A stretch of 64,000 bases of DNA from UBA964 sp031382085 (GTDB lineage Bacteria > Pseudomonadota > Gammaproteobacteria > Steroidobacterales > Steroidobacteraceae): the NCBI GenBank assembly GCA_031382085.1, contig JANMYM010000036.1:1-64000 (forward strand), given 5' to 3'. The notes below the pieces were generated by a model. The model was given only the letters and a program-made list of their open reading frames with translations, did no database searches and was not told where the DNA came from. This document shows positions 51,830-60,553 of the stretch, one piece after another. Every line of letters begins with the position of its first letter. Position 1 is the stretch's first letter. A program made the translations under genes and the position numbers.

Positions 51830-52807
51830 TTACTTGCGGCGGCGCCAGGACTTGATTTCAGACGCCGACAGGTCGCGCGCGACCCGGAAGCCGAAATAAC
51901 TGTAATGCGCATCGTTAGGATCCCGCCCGCGAAAACTCAGGCGCTGGCGGCTCGGCCGCGTCATCCAGCCACCGCCGCGTACCGACCAGTTGTCGCAGTC
52001 GGACGCGGCGGGTTCCGGCCTGCCGTCGGTCGGCGAGGTGTCGTAAGTCGCGCGATAACAGTCGGCGGTCCACTCCCAGACGTTGCCGATCATGTCGTGC
52101 AAACCGAAGTTGTTAGGCCTGAATTTCCCGACCGGGGCAAGCTCCGCGAAACCGTCATCGCAATCTACATAACCCCAGCCAAAATCGTTGGTCTTGTGGC
52201 CCGCACGATCGTAGAGATTGCCGTACTCACAGGCCAGATCCTGGTTGTTGCCCCAGCTGTAGGCGCCGCGTGTACCGGCTGCCGCTGCGTATTCCCATTC
52301 GGACTCCGACGGCAGGCGATAGGACTTGCCAGTAGCCTGCCCGAGCCACGCGACGTATGCCAGCGCATCGATCCGTCCTACGCAGACTACCGGTGAATCG
52401 TCGGCCTGCGGCTCTCTGAATGCCGGCGCCAGCCAGCCCGCGGACCTGTCGGTGCTCCACTCGACGCGCCCGGTGTCGGCAGACAGCCCGTGCGCCTGCA
52501 CGCGGCAGCCCGCGCTGACAACATGGCCGGTGGCGACCACAAACCGCCGGAACTCCGCCAACGTGACTTCGAACTGACCTAACGCGAATGGCCTGGCGAA
52601 TCGGACTGCATGGATCGGTCCTTCGGGGCGGTTTTTTTCGCCATCGTCCGAGCCCATCATAAAAAGACCCGGCGGCACGACCACCACCGGGCTGCAATCG
52701 GCGCAGTCAACTAGAGTCTGCGTGTTCGCGGCTGTGGCAATACCCAGACGCATCGCCGGCAGCAAGGCGCAAACTAACATTGCGACGAAAGTGATTCGAT
52801 GACTCAC
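51830..52807 (-). CDS. Exported SUMF1/formylglycine-generating-enzyme-fold protein
   Basis: A GTG start at 52807 overlaps the MFS stop (GTGA) and gives 325 residues with a signal peptide to about residue 28. The fold motifs are FMMGSDDGEKNRPEGP near residue 50, SEWEYAAAAGTRG, GNVWEWTADCY, VRGGGW and FGFRVAR. True formylglycine-generating enzymes have a Cys pair between RGGSW and the final strand; here that stretch (MTRPSRQRLSFRGR) has none, so sulfatase activation is unlikely. Its role with a TRAP permease is unknown; it might bind substrate or modify a partner. Confidence 0.85.
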   Translation of the reverse strand: MSHRITFVAMLVCALLPAMRLGIATAANTQTLVDCADCSPVVVVPPGLFMMGSDDGEKNRPEGPIHAVRFARPFALGQFEVTLAEFRRFVVATGHVVSAGCRVQAHGLSADTGRVEWSTDRSAGWLAPAFREPQADDSPVVCVGRIDALAYVAWLGQATGKSYRLPSESEWEYAAAAGTRGAYSWGNNQDLACEYGNLYDRAGHKTNDFGWGYVDCDDGFAELAPVGKFRPNNFGLHDMIGNVWEWTADCYRATYDTSPTDGRPEPAASDCDNWSVRGGGWMTRPSRQRLSFRGRDPNDAHYSYFGFRVARDLSASEIKSWRRRK

Positions 52808-54090
52808 ACGGCCGCCTCGAAACGCAGTGGCTCGACCTTGCGGATGAACAGCGAGATCATCATCGCCTGGCCTATGCATAACAAAGAGGCCAGAATAAAG
52901 GCGATTTCATAGCCCTGGCGGTCGATCAGCGAGCCGATGCCGAGTTGAAACAAAGCCGCGCCAAAAGACCCTGCAGCGCCGGACATGCCCCAGACCGTCG
53001 CGACATCGCGCGCCGGGAAAATATCCGTAGCCAATGGAAACAGCGACGCCGTCTTGACCTGGATGAAAAACACCGCCAGCGACGCTAACAAAACGGCCAA
53101 CCACGCAGAATCGACGATCGCCACGGGCCACGCCACCAGCGAGCCTATGCAGCCGATCCAGATCAGGGTCTTGCGCGAACGATCCACCGACCAGCCGCTC
53201 TTGATGAGTCTCTGGCCGGCCCAACCACCACCCAGCGCCCCAAAGTCGGCAAATACAAAAGGTATGGCCGCGATAAAGGCGGTCTTCAGTATCGACATGC
53301 CGCGTTCAGTCTGCAGGTACAGCGGCAGCCAGATCGCAAAGAAGTAGAAGCAACCATCGCCAATGAAGCGCGCCAGCACCAGGCCCCAGGTCTCGCGGAA
53401 TCTGAGGTAATACCTCCACAGCCTGACTCGTTGCGCAAATCCTAACGGCGTCGCACTGGCTGCGATGCGATCGGACATGGCGAGCGCTCGCTCTTCATCC
53501 GAAACCGTCGGGTGTTCTTCGGGCAGGAAGTAATTGCGATTCCAGAACCACACCCAGATCAGTCCGGCCACGCCGGGCACGATGAACGCCGCCTGCCAGC
53601 CAAATTGGTAGGCCAGCGTGCCGGCGACCGGCGGCGCCAGAATGAGTCCCAGGCTGGTACCCGCGGTGACAAGTCCGGTCGCCATGCTGCGCTCGGCGCG
53701 CGGGAACCACTCCGCGATCGCTTTCATCGCGGCGGGCAGATTTGCGCCCTCGGTAATCCCCAGGAACGCGCGCGCCAGGAAGAACCCGCCAAAGCTGGCC
53801 GCGAACACGTGCGTGACCGCCGCAATGCTCCACCAGATCACCGCCAGCGACAGCGAGCGCCGCGTGCCGAGCTTGTCGACGAACACGCCGGCTAACAATT
53901 GTCCGATCGCGTAGGCAAACAGAAAGGCGAATCCCAGAGCGCCATATTGGGTCTTGGTCAGACCAAACTGATCCATCAGTACCTTCGCGGTCACCGACAA
54001 GGCCTGCCGGTCGATGCTGCCAACCGCGGTGACTAACAACAACAGGATGCCGATCCACCAGCGTTTCTGGGACCACCAGGACTGCTTCAC
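52804..54090 (-). CDS. MFS transporter, anion:cation symporter (ACS) type
   Basis: A GTG at 54090 overlapping the regulator's stop (GTGA) gives 428 residues. The frame to 54279 is a shadow. Twelve hydrophobic segments are seen, with VGSIDRQALSVTAKVLMDQFGLTKTQYG in helix one and AFLGITEGANLPAAMKAIAEWFPRAERSMATGLVTAGTSLGLILAPPVAGTLA, both typical of ACS sugar-acid/aromatic-acid permeases. It probably imports an organic acid with protons. Confidence 0.9.
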   Translation of the reverse strand: MKQSWWSQKRWWIGILLLLVTAVGSIDRQALSVTAKVLMDQFGLTKTQYGALGFAFLFAYAIGQLLAGVFVDKLGTRRSLSLAVIWWSIAAVTHVFAASFGGFFLARAFLGITEGANLPAAMKAIAEWFPRAERSMATGLVTAGTSLGLILAPPVAGTLAYQFGWQAAFIVPGVAGLIWVWFWNRNYFLPEEHPTVSDEERALAMSDRIAASATPLGFAQRVRLWRYYLRFRETWGLVLARFIGDGCFYFFAIWLPLYLQTERGMSILKTAFIAAIPFVFADFGALGGGWAGQRLIKSGWSVDRSRKTLIWIGCIGSLVAWPVAIVDSAWLAVLLASLAVFFIQVKTASLFPLATDIFPARDVATVWGMSGAAGSFGAALFQLGIGSLIDRQGYEIAFILASLLCIGQAMMISLFIRKVEPLRFEAAV

Positions 54091-54869
54091 TTGGGCCGCC
54101 GGGCTGCGCGCAGGCGCATCTGGTATTGATAGGCATCGGCACGGTACAGGGCGACCACACGCTCGACTGGTTTGCCGCGCACATCGCGGACCACGCGCGT
54201 CAGTCGCAACAACGGCGCGCCAACATCGATACCCAGCGCACCGGCAGCTTCCACACCGGCCAGAGTCGCGCCAATCCATTGCTCTGCCGAGTCCACCTGC
54301 ACGCCGGCACGGCCTAGCAACTCGAACATAGGCTGACGTGTCATGTCGCGACGGCCAATGCGGCTGGCGATGTCGAGCGGCACATAGGTGGTAATGAGAC
54401 CCAGCGGCGCGCCGCGATGCACACGCACGTGGCTGGCGCGCTGGACTCGCTCGCCCGCCGCCAGCTCCAGCGTTGCCTGGGTTTCTTCATCCGGCAAGAC
54501 CTCGGCGACCTCCAGGTCACGGACCTGGGTCGAAGCCGCGATGTCGGCGACCCGATGGCGCGCCTCGCTCAGGTCAAGCGTGGCGGCCGGTTCCGCAGCA
54601 CCCAGACTGACAAACGTGCCCTTTCCCTGGTGCCTGACCAGCCAGCTTTCGCTGACAAGCTCGGAAATGGCCTTGCGGATAGTGATCCGCGAAACACCGA
54701 ACAATTTGCACAATTCCGGCTCGGTCGGTATCTGCGAGCCCGGCGCGTAACTGCCGTCGCGCACCCAGCTGCGCAGCCGGACGTAAACCTGGTGGTAACG
54801 CGGTGCCTGAATTTTGGATGCCGCCGCGATTCGTTCGGTCGCCGGCGGCGCCACGCGACGCGCTCTCAA
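54087..54869 (-). CDS. GntR family regulator, HutC/UTRA subfamily
   Basis: The 260-residue protein has an N-terminal winged helix (residues ~24-90: IPTEPELCKLFGVSRITIRKAISELVSESWLVRHQGKGTFV). The UTRA effector domain has ASHVRVHRGAPLGLITTYVPLDIA and VGAPLLRLTRVVRDVRGKPVERVVALYRADAYQYQM. It is embedded within the run it probably controls, overlapping both neighbours by four bases. Confidence 0.92.
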   Translation of the reverse strand: MRARRVAPPATERIAAASKIQAPRYHQVYVRLRSWVRDGSYAPGSQIPTEPELCKLFGVSRITIRKAISELVSESWLVRHQGKGTFVSLGAAEPAATLDLSEARHRVADIAASTQVRDLEVAEVLPDEETQATLELAAGERVQRASHVRVHRGAPLGLITTYVPLDIASRIGRRDMTRQPMFELLGRAGVQVDSAEQWIGATLAGVEAAGALGIDVGAPLLRLTRVVRDVRGKPVERVVALYRADAYQYQMRLRAARRPK

Positions 54870-55585
54870 TCGAGCACCACGCCACCGGAAACGTTCATCA
54901 CCGTGCCGGTCACATACTGTGCATCGTGGCTAACAAGGTAACCCACGGCAGCAGCGACCTCTTCCGCCCTGCCCAGGCGTTTCAGCAGCACGTTGTCCGT
55001 GATCGTCTGCAGCTGTTGCGCCGTGAACTTGCCGGTGACCATCGGCGTTGCGATCGGACCCGGCGCGAGCGCATTCACCCGCACGCCCTGCGGCGCCCAC
55101 TCCCGGGCGAGATAGCGCATCAGGTTGATGATGCCCGCCTTGGCAACGGCGTACGCGGGACCCGAGAGCGCATTGCCACCATTGATCGCATTGGTGGAGG
55201 CAGTCAGGGTCAGCGTGCCACGCGCTGTCGCCAGCGGCGCAGCCACCGCCTTGGCCAACAGGAATGCCGAGGTGAGATTGACCGCCAGCAGCCGGTCCCA
55301 GGCGCTGCGGCTCACGGCGGTCAGCGGTCCATCGCCCGTCTGACCCGCGAGATGCACAACGTGATCAAGTTGGCCAAATTCGCGCAGCACACGGTCCACC
55401 GTACGCGCGACCGCGGCCTCATCGACCACGTCCAGCGTGCAACTGAGGAAGCCGGGATCGGTGCACGGCAGCTCCGCGAGCCGCAGATCCGCAGCCGCAA
55501 CGCGCATGCCCCGCGCCCGCAGCATGCTGACCGTGGCCTTGCCGATGCCGCCGGCGGCACCGGTGACGAGTACAACTTCGGCCAT
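54866..55585 (-). CDS. Short-chain dehydrogenase/reductase
   Basis: The 239-residue classical SDR has the cofactor motif TGAAGGIG near residues 8-15, HLAG (in place of NAG) near residue 93, LTASTNAINGGNALSGPAYAVAKAG with Tyr and Lys of YxxxK, and LAPGPIATPM. D in AAADL after strand two suggests NAD preference. The start overlaps the diiron protein's stop by one base and its stop overlaps the regulator's start, so these genes are tightly coupled. Substrate unknown. Confidence 0.92.
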   Translation of the reverse strand: MAEVVLVTGAAGGIGKATVSMLRARGMRVAAADLRLAELPCTDPGFLSCTLDVVDEAAVARTVDRVLREFGQLDHVVHLAGQTGDGPLTAVSRSAWDRLLAVNLTSAFLLAKAVAAPLATARGTLTLTASTNAINGGNALSGPAYAVAKAGIINLMRYLAREWAPQGVRVNALAPGPIATPMVTGKFTAQQLQTITDNVLLKRLGRAEEVAAAVGYLVSHDAQYVTGTVMNVSGGVVLD

Positions 55586-56298
55586 CAGGCGGCGTTCTTC
55601 TGCACCACGCGGTGGTAGATGCCATCCAGCATCGAGTAGCGCAATTCGGCGGAACCTTGCACCGCCGCGAGCGCGCGGGCCTGCATTTCAGCCGAGACTG
55701 CATATCGATCGGTCAGCTCCAGGCCGACATGCGCATGCTCGCTGTCGCCTTCGATGTGCACATGGAAAAATTCCATGTCATCTTCCGAAAAACCCATCTT
55801 GCGCATCGCTTCGACATATTTCGGATACAAGGTCGGCAACTGGCCTTCCAACGCCACCATGATCCCGGCGCAGCTCTCGGCGATATGACGGATGCCCGCC
55901 AGCTCCCAGATCCAGGCACGCATGGCGCGCGTGGTCGGCAGCACCTCGCCATTCTGCTCGGCGCGGATGATGCGATCATCGGACACGCCGCAGGCGCGCG
56001 CAAATTTCCGCAGCAGGTCGGGATGACGCTTCTCGGGCATCTGCGGCATTTCCTCGCCTAACAGATTTTCCATCAGATGCTGGCGTGCGTCGAGATCCGG
56101 CAGCCGTGAATAAAGCAGCGCGAATTGCTGTGGTATCGGATCGATATAATAAAAGTGCTGTACCGCCCAGTCGCCGAGTTGGGCGCGACTCAGTTCACCG
56201 GCCGCCCAGGCGCGACTGAACGGATGGCCGCCACCATGTTTGGGCGCGCGCGCCGCTTCCAGTGCGGTATGAAACTCTCTTGACGGCAACAACTTCAT
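55585..56298 (-). CDS. Heme-oxygenase-like diiron oxidase (PqqC/TenA fold)
   Basis: The 237-residue helical protein shows the six metal ligands of heme-oxygenase-like diiron oxidases. Glu82 and His92 (ENLLGEEMPQMPEKRH, spacing 10 as in SznF), Glu151 (VALEGQLP), and the HxxxDxxH set His181, Asp185, His188 (HIEGDSEH) are all present. Known relatives (UndA, SznF central domain, BesC, CADD) use oxygen to cleave C-C bonds or hydroxylate nitrogen. It is flanked by a UbiD-type decarboxylase upstream and an SDR overlapping downstream. The family call is strong; the reaction is unknown. A PqqC-type cofactor-free function is less likely given the intact ligands. Confidence 0.85.
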   Translation of the reverse strand: MKLLPSREFHTALEAARAPKHGGGHPFSRAWAAGELSRAQLGDWAVQHFYYIDPIPQQFALLYSRLPDLDARQHLMENLLGEEMPQMPEKRHPDLLRKFARACGVSDDRIIRAEQNGEVLPTTRAMRAWIWELAGIRHIAESCAGIMVALEGQLPTLYPKYVEAMRKMGFSEDDMEFFHVHIEGDSEHAHVGLELTDRYAVSAEMQARALAAVQGSAELRYSMLDGIYHRVVQKNAA

Positions 56299-56320
56299 GG
56301 CTATCTCCTTGCAGGCAATG

Positions 56321-56337
56321 TGGCCTCGTTAAGGCCA
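56321..56337. other. Small inverted repeat between the UbiD and diiron genes
   Basis: TGGCCT, loop CGTTA, AGGCCA form a six-base stem in the 87-base gap, the only sizeable gap in the eleven-gene run. As RNA it could mark a processing site or attenuator or simply be chance. There is no U-tract. Confidence 0.3.
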
Positions 56338-56385
56338 GCGGAAGTTTGGTATGGCACAGGGGGCAACAGGCAGACGACGCGATTT

Positions 56386-57807
56386 TCATGCCTTGGGCCA
56401 TGACTCGCCCCTCGCAGTCGCTAACAATTCATGTGCGCGCTGAATGCTGTCGGGCGGAACCGTGGCCACCGGCGGCACCGCGCGCGGCGCACCGGGGCGC
56501 GGTGCCGGTGGCAGGGTCGCATCGATGCCCATCTTTGAAGCGGTGTTAGCTCCCTCGGACAGCGACGGATCCAGATTGGAGCCCGACAGGCCGTCGATGA
56601 TCATGCTGTCCCGGGACCATTGCACGCGGGTGGCAATCGCCCACAGCACGGACTGCGGCGCGAAAATGTCCACATCTTCATCGACCGCAACCACGGTCTT
56701 GACGCGCCGATAGGCCAGGGCTGCAACCAGCGCGTCCCGCGCCTCACCGCGGGCTGGATTCTGAAACTGCAGATAGGCATGGAACCGGCGGCCCTCGGTC
56801 GGCACATGCACGTTGATCAACGAGGGCGCCACGGCCTTCACCATCTGGTAGAGCTTGCCTTCCATCGCCATGTTGTCCGGCACCAGCATGTCGGTGAGAC
56901 CGGAGCCGTAGTCGTGGTAAATCGCGTCGCGCCGCAGCGTGATACAGCCGACCTCGAACAACGGCGCCTGCACCTGCGGGCCGAGGTAACCGGTGTACTC
57001 GCCGAAGGGACCATCAGCATGAAAACTGTCGACCGGTGCAAAGCCTTCGATGACGATCTCGGCATCGGCCGGCACCATGATCTTGCCGCCATGCAGGCGT
57101 GAGGGAGTAAGCCGCAGCGGCTCGCCTAACACGCCGCCCGTGGCGCGCCAGTGACTTTCCGGGTACTTCAGTTTTGACTGGCTACCTAACAGGACCGCCG
57201 GATGATGGCCGATCCAGAACGCTACCGGACAGGGTTCGCCGCGCGCCCAGAACTTGCGCAGGTTGCGCATGTTGTGCGTGGTGGGATACGGAAACCAGGT
57301 CATGCGCCGCTCGCCTAACACCCAGCAGCGCTGGATGGCGGTGTTATCGACGCCGGTATCCGGGTCATAAGTGCTCGCGTGCGCAGCCGTCAGGTACGGC
57401 CCGGGCTCCAGCTGGTGCTGGGTCAGCACTGGTAGTCTCTGCAGGCTCGCCTGCTCACCCTCCCAGACGATCTGCTGCACGGGAGCGTCAGCCGCTTTCA
57501 CGACCAGCGGATCGATACCGCTCGCCGAGCGATTGGCAAACCAGGACGCGGTTTGGCGATGATCAGGGATCCCGAGCGCGGCGGCAGTCAGCGCGCGGCT
57601 GGCCGTCAGATTCGTCACGATCGCGATGCCGAGCGGGCTGCCATCGGCTGGCTGGGGCCGCTTGGCCAGGATAATAGGAAAGCGTCCCGCGTTGTCGAGT
57701 TCATGCTGCAAAGCAGTCAGGGTGTGGCGCAGCCCGATGGGCTGGTCAATCTCCCAAACGGCGGCGCGATGATCGGCCAGAAAACTGCGCAAGTCCCGAA
57801 TCGGCAT
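56386..57807 (-). CDS. UbiD family (prenylated-FMN) decarboxylase
   Basis: The ATG at 57807 gives 473 residues (the frame continues 30 codons upstream over the promoter region). UbiD features are MPIRDLRSFLADHR, CWVLGERRMTWFPYPTTHNMRNLRKFWARGEPCPVAFWIGHHP and DGPFGEYTGYLGPQVQAPLFEVGCITLRRDAIYHDYGSG, with the Glu of GPFGEYTGY in the active site. It decarboxylates (or carboxylates) aromatic or unsaturated acids using prFMN; no UbiX gene for the cofactor is in the window. A Pro-rich C-terminal tail (APRPGAPRAVPPVATVPP) is unusual. It heads the minus-strand run. Confidence 0.92.
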   Translation of the reverse strand: MPIRDLRSFLADHRAAVWEIDQPIGLRHTLTALQHELDNAGRFPIILAKRPQPADGSPLGIAIVTNLTASRALTAAALGIPDHRQTASWFANRSASGIDPLVVKAADAPVQQIVWEGEQASLQRLPVLTQHQLEPGPYLTAAHASTYDPDTGVDNTAIQRCWVLGERRMTWFPYPTTHNMRNLRKFWARGEPCPVAFWIGHHPAVLLGSQSKLKYPESHWRATGGVLGEPLRLTPSRLHGGKIMVPADAEIVIEGFAPVDSFHADGPFGEYTGYLGPQVQAPLFEVGCITLRRDAIYHDYGSGLTDMLVPDNMAMEGKLYQMVKAVAPSLINVHVPTEGRRFHAYLQFQNPARGEARDALVAALAYRRVKTVVAVDEDVDIFAPQSVLWAIATRVQWSRDSMIIDGLSGSNLDPSLSEGANTASKMGIDATLPPAPRPGAPRAVPPVATVPPDSIQRAHELLATARGESWPKA

Positions 57808-57898
57808 GTCGTTATGTTCGCATGATGACTGGTTCGACACAAATACCAGGGTTGTAAGCTTGACACCAGCGGCTACAGTCACCGATTCTAGGCCCACT

Positions 57899-59017
57899 AT
57901 GGTACGCAGCGTTCAACACCCACTTCTGGCCGAGGTGACGCACGATGAGGCCTCGCGGCAGCAGTTCAATGTCGCATTCAAGCAGTCGCTGACCCGCAAC
58001 CTGCGCTCCTCCCAACAACGACTCTTTAACGAAGTCGTTGCGCCGGAAGTCGAACATCGCACCGGCTACCGCCCCGAGACCCGTAGCGAAATTCACGAGG
58101 CGATGATCCGGCACCCGGCCTGGCGCAGCTGGTCGTCGCTGGCGCGCAGTGCGCAGGAGCAGATGTGGCAGGCCGTGGGCGAAAGCATCTTCCGCGAGCG
58201 CAAACGCCTGGCTGAGACCGCCGCTGCGCTGACCGCCAAACCCCGGTGCGGCGGCACGCTCGAACTCGATCCCGATCTAACACCGCCGCGCGGCATGGCA
58301 GCCGTCGATGTCCACCTGCAGACCGGTGGCTACCTGATGGACCTCGGCGGTGGCGACGTTTGCGCCGGCGCGATGTACGAAATGGGTGGCAACATCTATG
58401 CCTTCGGCAATGGCATCAGCCGCACCGACAGCAAGGCCGGGCAGGTCCAAGCCTACATTCACGAGCGCTTCCCGCAGCTCAAGCCGCGCCGCATCCTCGA
58501 CATGGGCTGCAGCGCAGGTTCCGCCAGTGTGCCGTATGCGCTGGCTTTCCCGGACGCCGAAGTTCATGCGATCGATGTCGGCTCAGGCATGCTGCGCTAC
58601 GCCCATGCCCGCGCTGAAGCCCTCGGCGCAGCGGTGCATTTTCACCAGATGGATTGCGCCGCCATGCGCTTTCCGGACGGTCATTTCGACCTGATTGTCT
58701 CGCACAACCTGATGCATGAAAGCTCCGACGCCACGCGCCGCGGGATGTTGCGCGAATCATGGCGCCTGTTAGCTCCGGGCGGCGTCATGGTGCACCAGGA
58801 TGTGCCGCTGCGCTTTGCCGATCTGAACCCGGTCCAGCAATTCGATTTCTCGTGGGACACGCTCAACAACAATGAGCCGTACTGGGAGGTCTATGCCACT
58901 GCGGATCTTGCGGACGATATGGCAGGCGCCGGCATCCCTGTCGATCACACTCACGTCGGCAGCCTGCCCAGGAAGGAAGGCTCCCTGCCCTGGTTTGTCG
59001 CGACCGCCTGGAAATAA
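57899..59017 (+). CDS. SAM-dependent methyltransferase with N-terminal extension
   Basis: The ATG at 57899 gives 372 residues. Residues ~1-190 are an unrecognised helical region. Residues ~190-320 are a class I methyltransferase: RRILDMGCSAGSASVPYALAFPDAEVHAIDVGSGMLRYAHARAEALG, MDCAAMRFPDGHFDLIVSHNLMHE, and LAPGGVMVHQDVP. A small-molecule O- or N-methyl transfer is likely. It diverges from the UbiD gene across 91 bases and is followed by an aldehyde dehydrogenase 14 bases later. Confidence 0.85.
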   Translation: MVRSVQHPLLAEVTHDEASRQQFNVAFKQSLTRNLRSSQQRLFNEVVAPEVEHRTGYRPETRSEIHEAMIRHPAWRSWSSLARSAQEQMWQAVGESIFRERKRLAETAAALTAKPRCGGTLELDPDLTPPRGMAAVDVHLQTGGYLMDLGGGDVCAGAMYEMGGNIYAFGNGISRTDSKAGQVQAYIHERFPQLKPRRILDMGCSAGSASVPYALAFPDAEVHAIDVGSGMLRYAHARAEALGAAVHFHQMDCAAMRFPDGHFDLIVSHNLMHESSDATRRGMLRESWRLLAPGGVMVHQDVPLRFADLNPVQQFDFSWDTLNNNEPYWEVYATADLADDMAGAGIPVDHTHVGSLPRKEGSLPWFVATAWK

Positions 59018-59031
59018 CCGGAACCCATTGC

Positions 59032-60543
59032 ATGGACGCTGTTACCCAGAGCCGCGGCTTCGCGGTCAATCCGCATGTCACCAGCATTATCGACGGAAAA
59101 GCCGTAGCCCCTAAATCGGGTGGCGAAGACTTTGTAGTACTCAATCCGACCACGGAAGAACCACTAACAAAGCTTCGTGAAGCCGACGCCTCAGAGGTCG
59201 ATGCCGCGGTGCTGTCGGCGCGCCGCGCGTTCGATCAGGGCCCCTGGCCGCGCATGGACATCAACGATCGCAAGGACATTCTCTATTCGATTCGCGATCA
59301 CCTGCGCAAGAACGCCGACGAACTCATGTATCTCGAGTCCTTGAATGTCGGCCTGCCAACCGCCAGCGTGCACATGCAGGTCTCGCGCATGGCGCGGAAC
59401 TTCGAGTTTTTCGCCGAAGTCGCCAGTACGGTTCATGGCGAAACCTACACGCAGACCAAGGGTTACCTTACCTACGTCACCCGCGAGCCAAAAGGCGTGG
59501 CTGGATGCATCGCGCCCTGGAACGCGCCGCTGGCCCTCGCCTCCATGCGCGTCGCCACCTGCATCCCCTGGGGCAATACCTGCGTCCTTAAACCGTCCGA
59601 ATACACGCCGCTGTCGATGCGTCGCATGGTCGAGATTTTCCATGAAGCGGGACTGCCGCCGGGCGTGGTCAACCTGGTCAATGGGCGCGGCGCTGTCACC
59701 GGCAATGCACTTGTCAGCCACCCGGGCATTGACATGATTGGTTTCACCGGCGGTACGGTCACCGGCCGCGCGATCGCGGCAACGGCCGGACGCAATCTCA
59801 AGCCCATTGCACTCGAGCTCGGCGGCAAGTCGGCCAACATCATCCTCGAAACGGCAAACCTGGATCGCGCGCTCGATGGTGCGCTGGCGAGCATTTTCGG
59901 CAATAACGGACAACAATGCCTCGCCGGCTCGCGCATCCTGGTCCAGCGCAGCATGGCGGGCCAGTTCATCGAAAAATTTGTCGAACGAGCGCGCAAGATC
60001 CGGATTGGTGATCCCCTTGATCCCAGCACCGAAGTCGGACCGCTGGCGTTCAAGGCGCACCTGGATCGCGTGTTGTCGTATGTCGATGTCGCCAAAGCCG
60101 ACGGCGGCAAGCTGCTGACGGGCGGGCGCCGTGCACCTGGCTTTGCACGCGGCTTTTTCATGGAACCAACGGCGGTACTGGCTTCCAACAACAATGCGCG
60201 GGTTTGCCAGGAGGAGATTTTCGGACCATTCGCGACCTTCCTCGAATTCGACACGCTGGACGAGGCGATTGCGATCGCGAATCGCTCCAATTTCGGTCTC
60301 GTTAGCTATGTATGGTCCGACGACCTGACAACGGCGATGCGCTGCTCGCGCGAAATCCGCGCCGGCACTGTGTGGATCAACACGCCGCTGATGCGCGAAT
60401 TGCGCGCGCCGTTCGGCGGCTACAAGGAATCCGGTATCGGGCGCGACGGCCCCTACTCCAGCCTCGACTTCTTTACCGAACTCAAGGCGACGATCATTCC
60501 GATCGATCTCGCACCGTTGCCCCGGTTCGGAGTGCCCAAGTAG
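59032..60543 (+). CDS. Aldehyde dehydrogenase (semialdehyde type)
   Basis: The 503-residue protein has the full ALDH set: IAPWNAPLALASMRVATCIPWGNTCVLKPSEYTPLS, FTGGTVTGRAIA, LELGGKSANII with catalytic Glu, and NNGQQCLAGSR with catalytic Cys. The overall pattern, including PFGGYKESGIGRDGPYSSLDFFTELK, resembles 2-hydroxymuconic and 5-carboxymethyl-2-hydroxymuconic semialdehyde dehydrogenases of aromatic meta-cleavage. It is cotranscribed with the methyltransferase. No ring-cleavage dioxygenase is in the window. Confidence 0.9.
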   Translation: MDAVTQSRGFAVNPHVTSIIDGKAVAPKSGGEDFVVLNPTTEEPLTKLREADASEVDAAVLSARRAFDQGPWPRMDINDRKDILYSIRDHLRKNADELMYLESLNVGLPTASVHMQVSRMARNFEFFAEVASTVHGETYTQTKGYLTYVTREPKGVAGCIAPWNAPLALASMRVATCIPWGNTCVLKPSEYTPLSMRRMVEIFHEAGLPPGVVNLVNGRGAVTGNALVSHPGIDMIGFTGGTVTGRAIAATAGRNLKPIALELGGKSANIILETANLDRALDGALASIFGNNGQQCLAGSRILVQRSMAGQFIEKFVERARKIRIGDPLDPSTEVGPLAFKAHLDRVLSYVDVAKADGGKLLTGGRRAPGFARGFFMEPTAVLASNNNARVCQEEIFGPFATFLEFDTLDEAIAIANRSNFGLVSYVWSDDLTTAMRCSREIRAGTVWINTPLMRELRAPFGGYKESGIGRDGPYSSLDFFTELKATIIPIDLAPLPRFGVPK

Positions 60544-60553
60544 TTCGGAGTTT

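Noticed and set aside
51830..52807. Sulfatase-activating formylglycine-generating enzyme
   Set aside because: The cysteine pair needed for catalysis is missing in the C-terminal core, and no sulfatase gene is nearby.
57829..57849. CTGGT-N11-ACCAG inverted repeat in the UbiD/methyltransferase spacer
   Set aside because: Only five-base arms, expected often by chance. It does not match the HutC-type operator pattern GTNTANAC.
57860..57889. TTGACA followed by GATTCT before the methyltransferase gene
   Set aside because: The -35 is perfect but the -10 matches only three positions and the spacer is 18. Alone this is not convincing.
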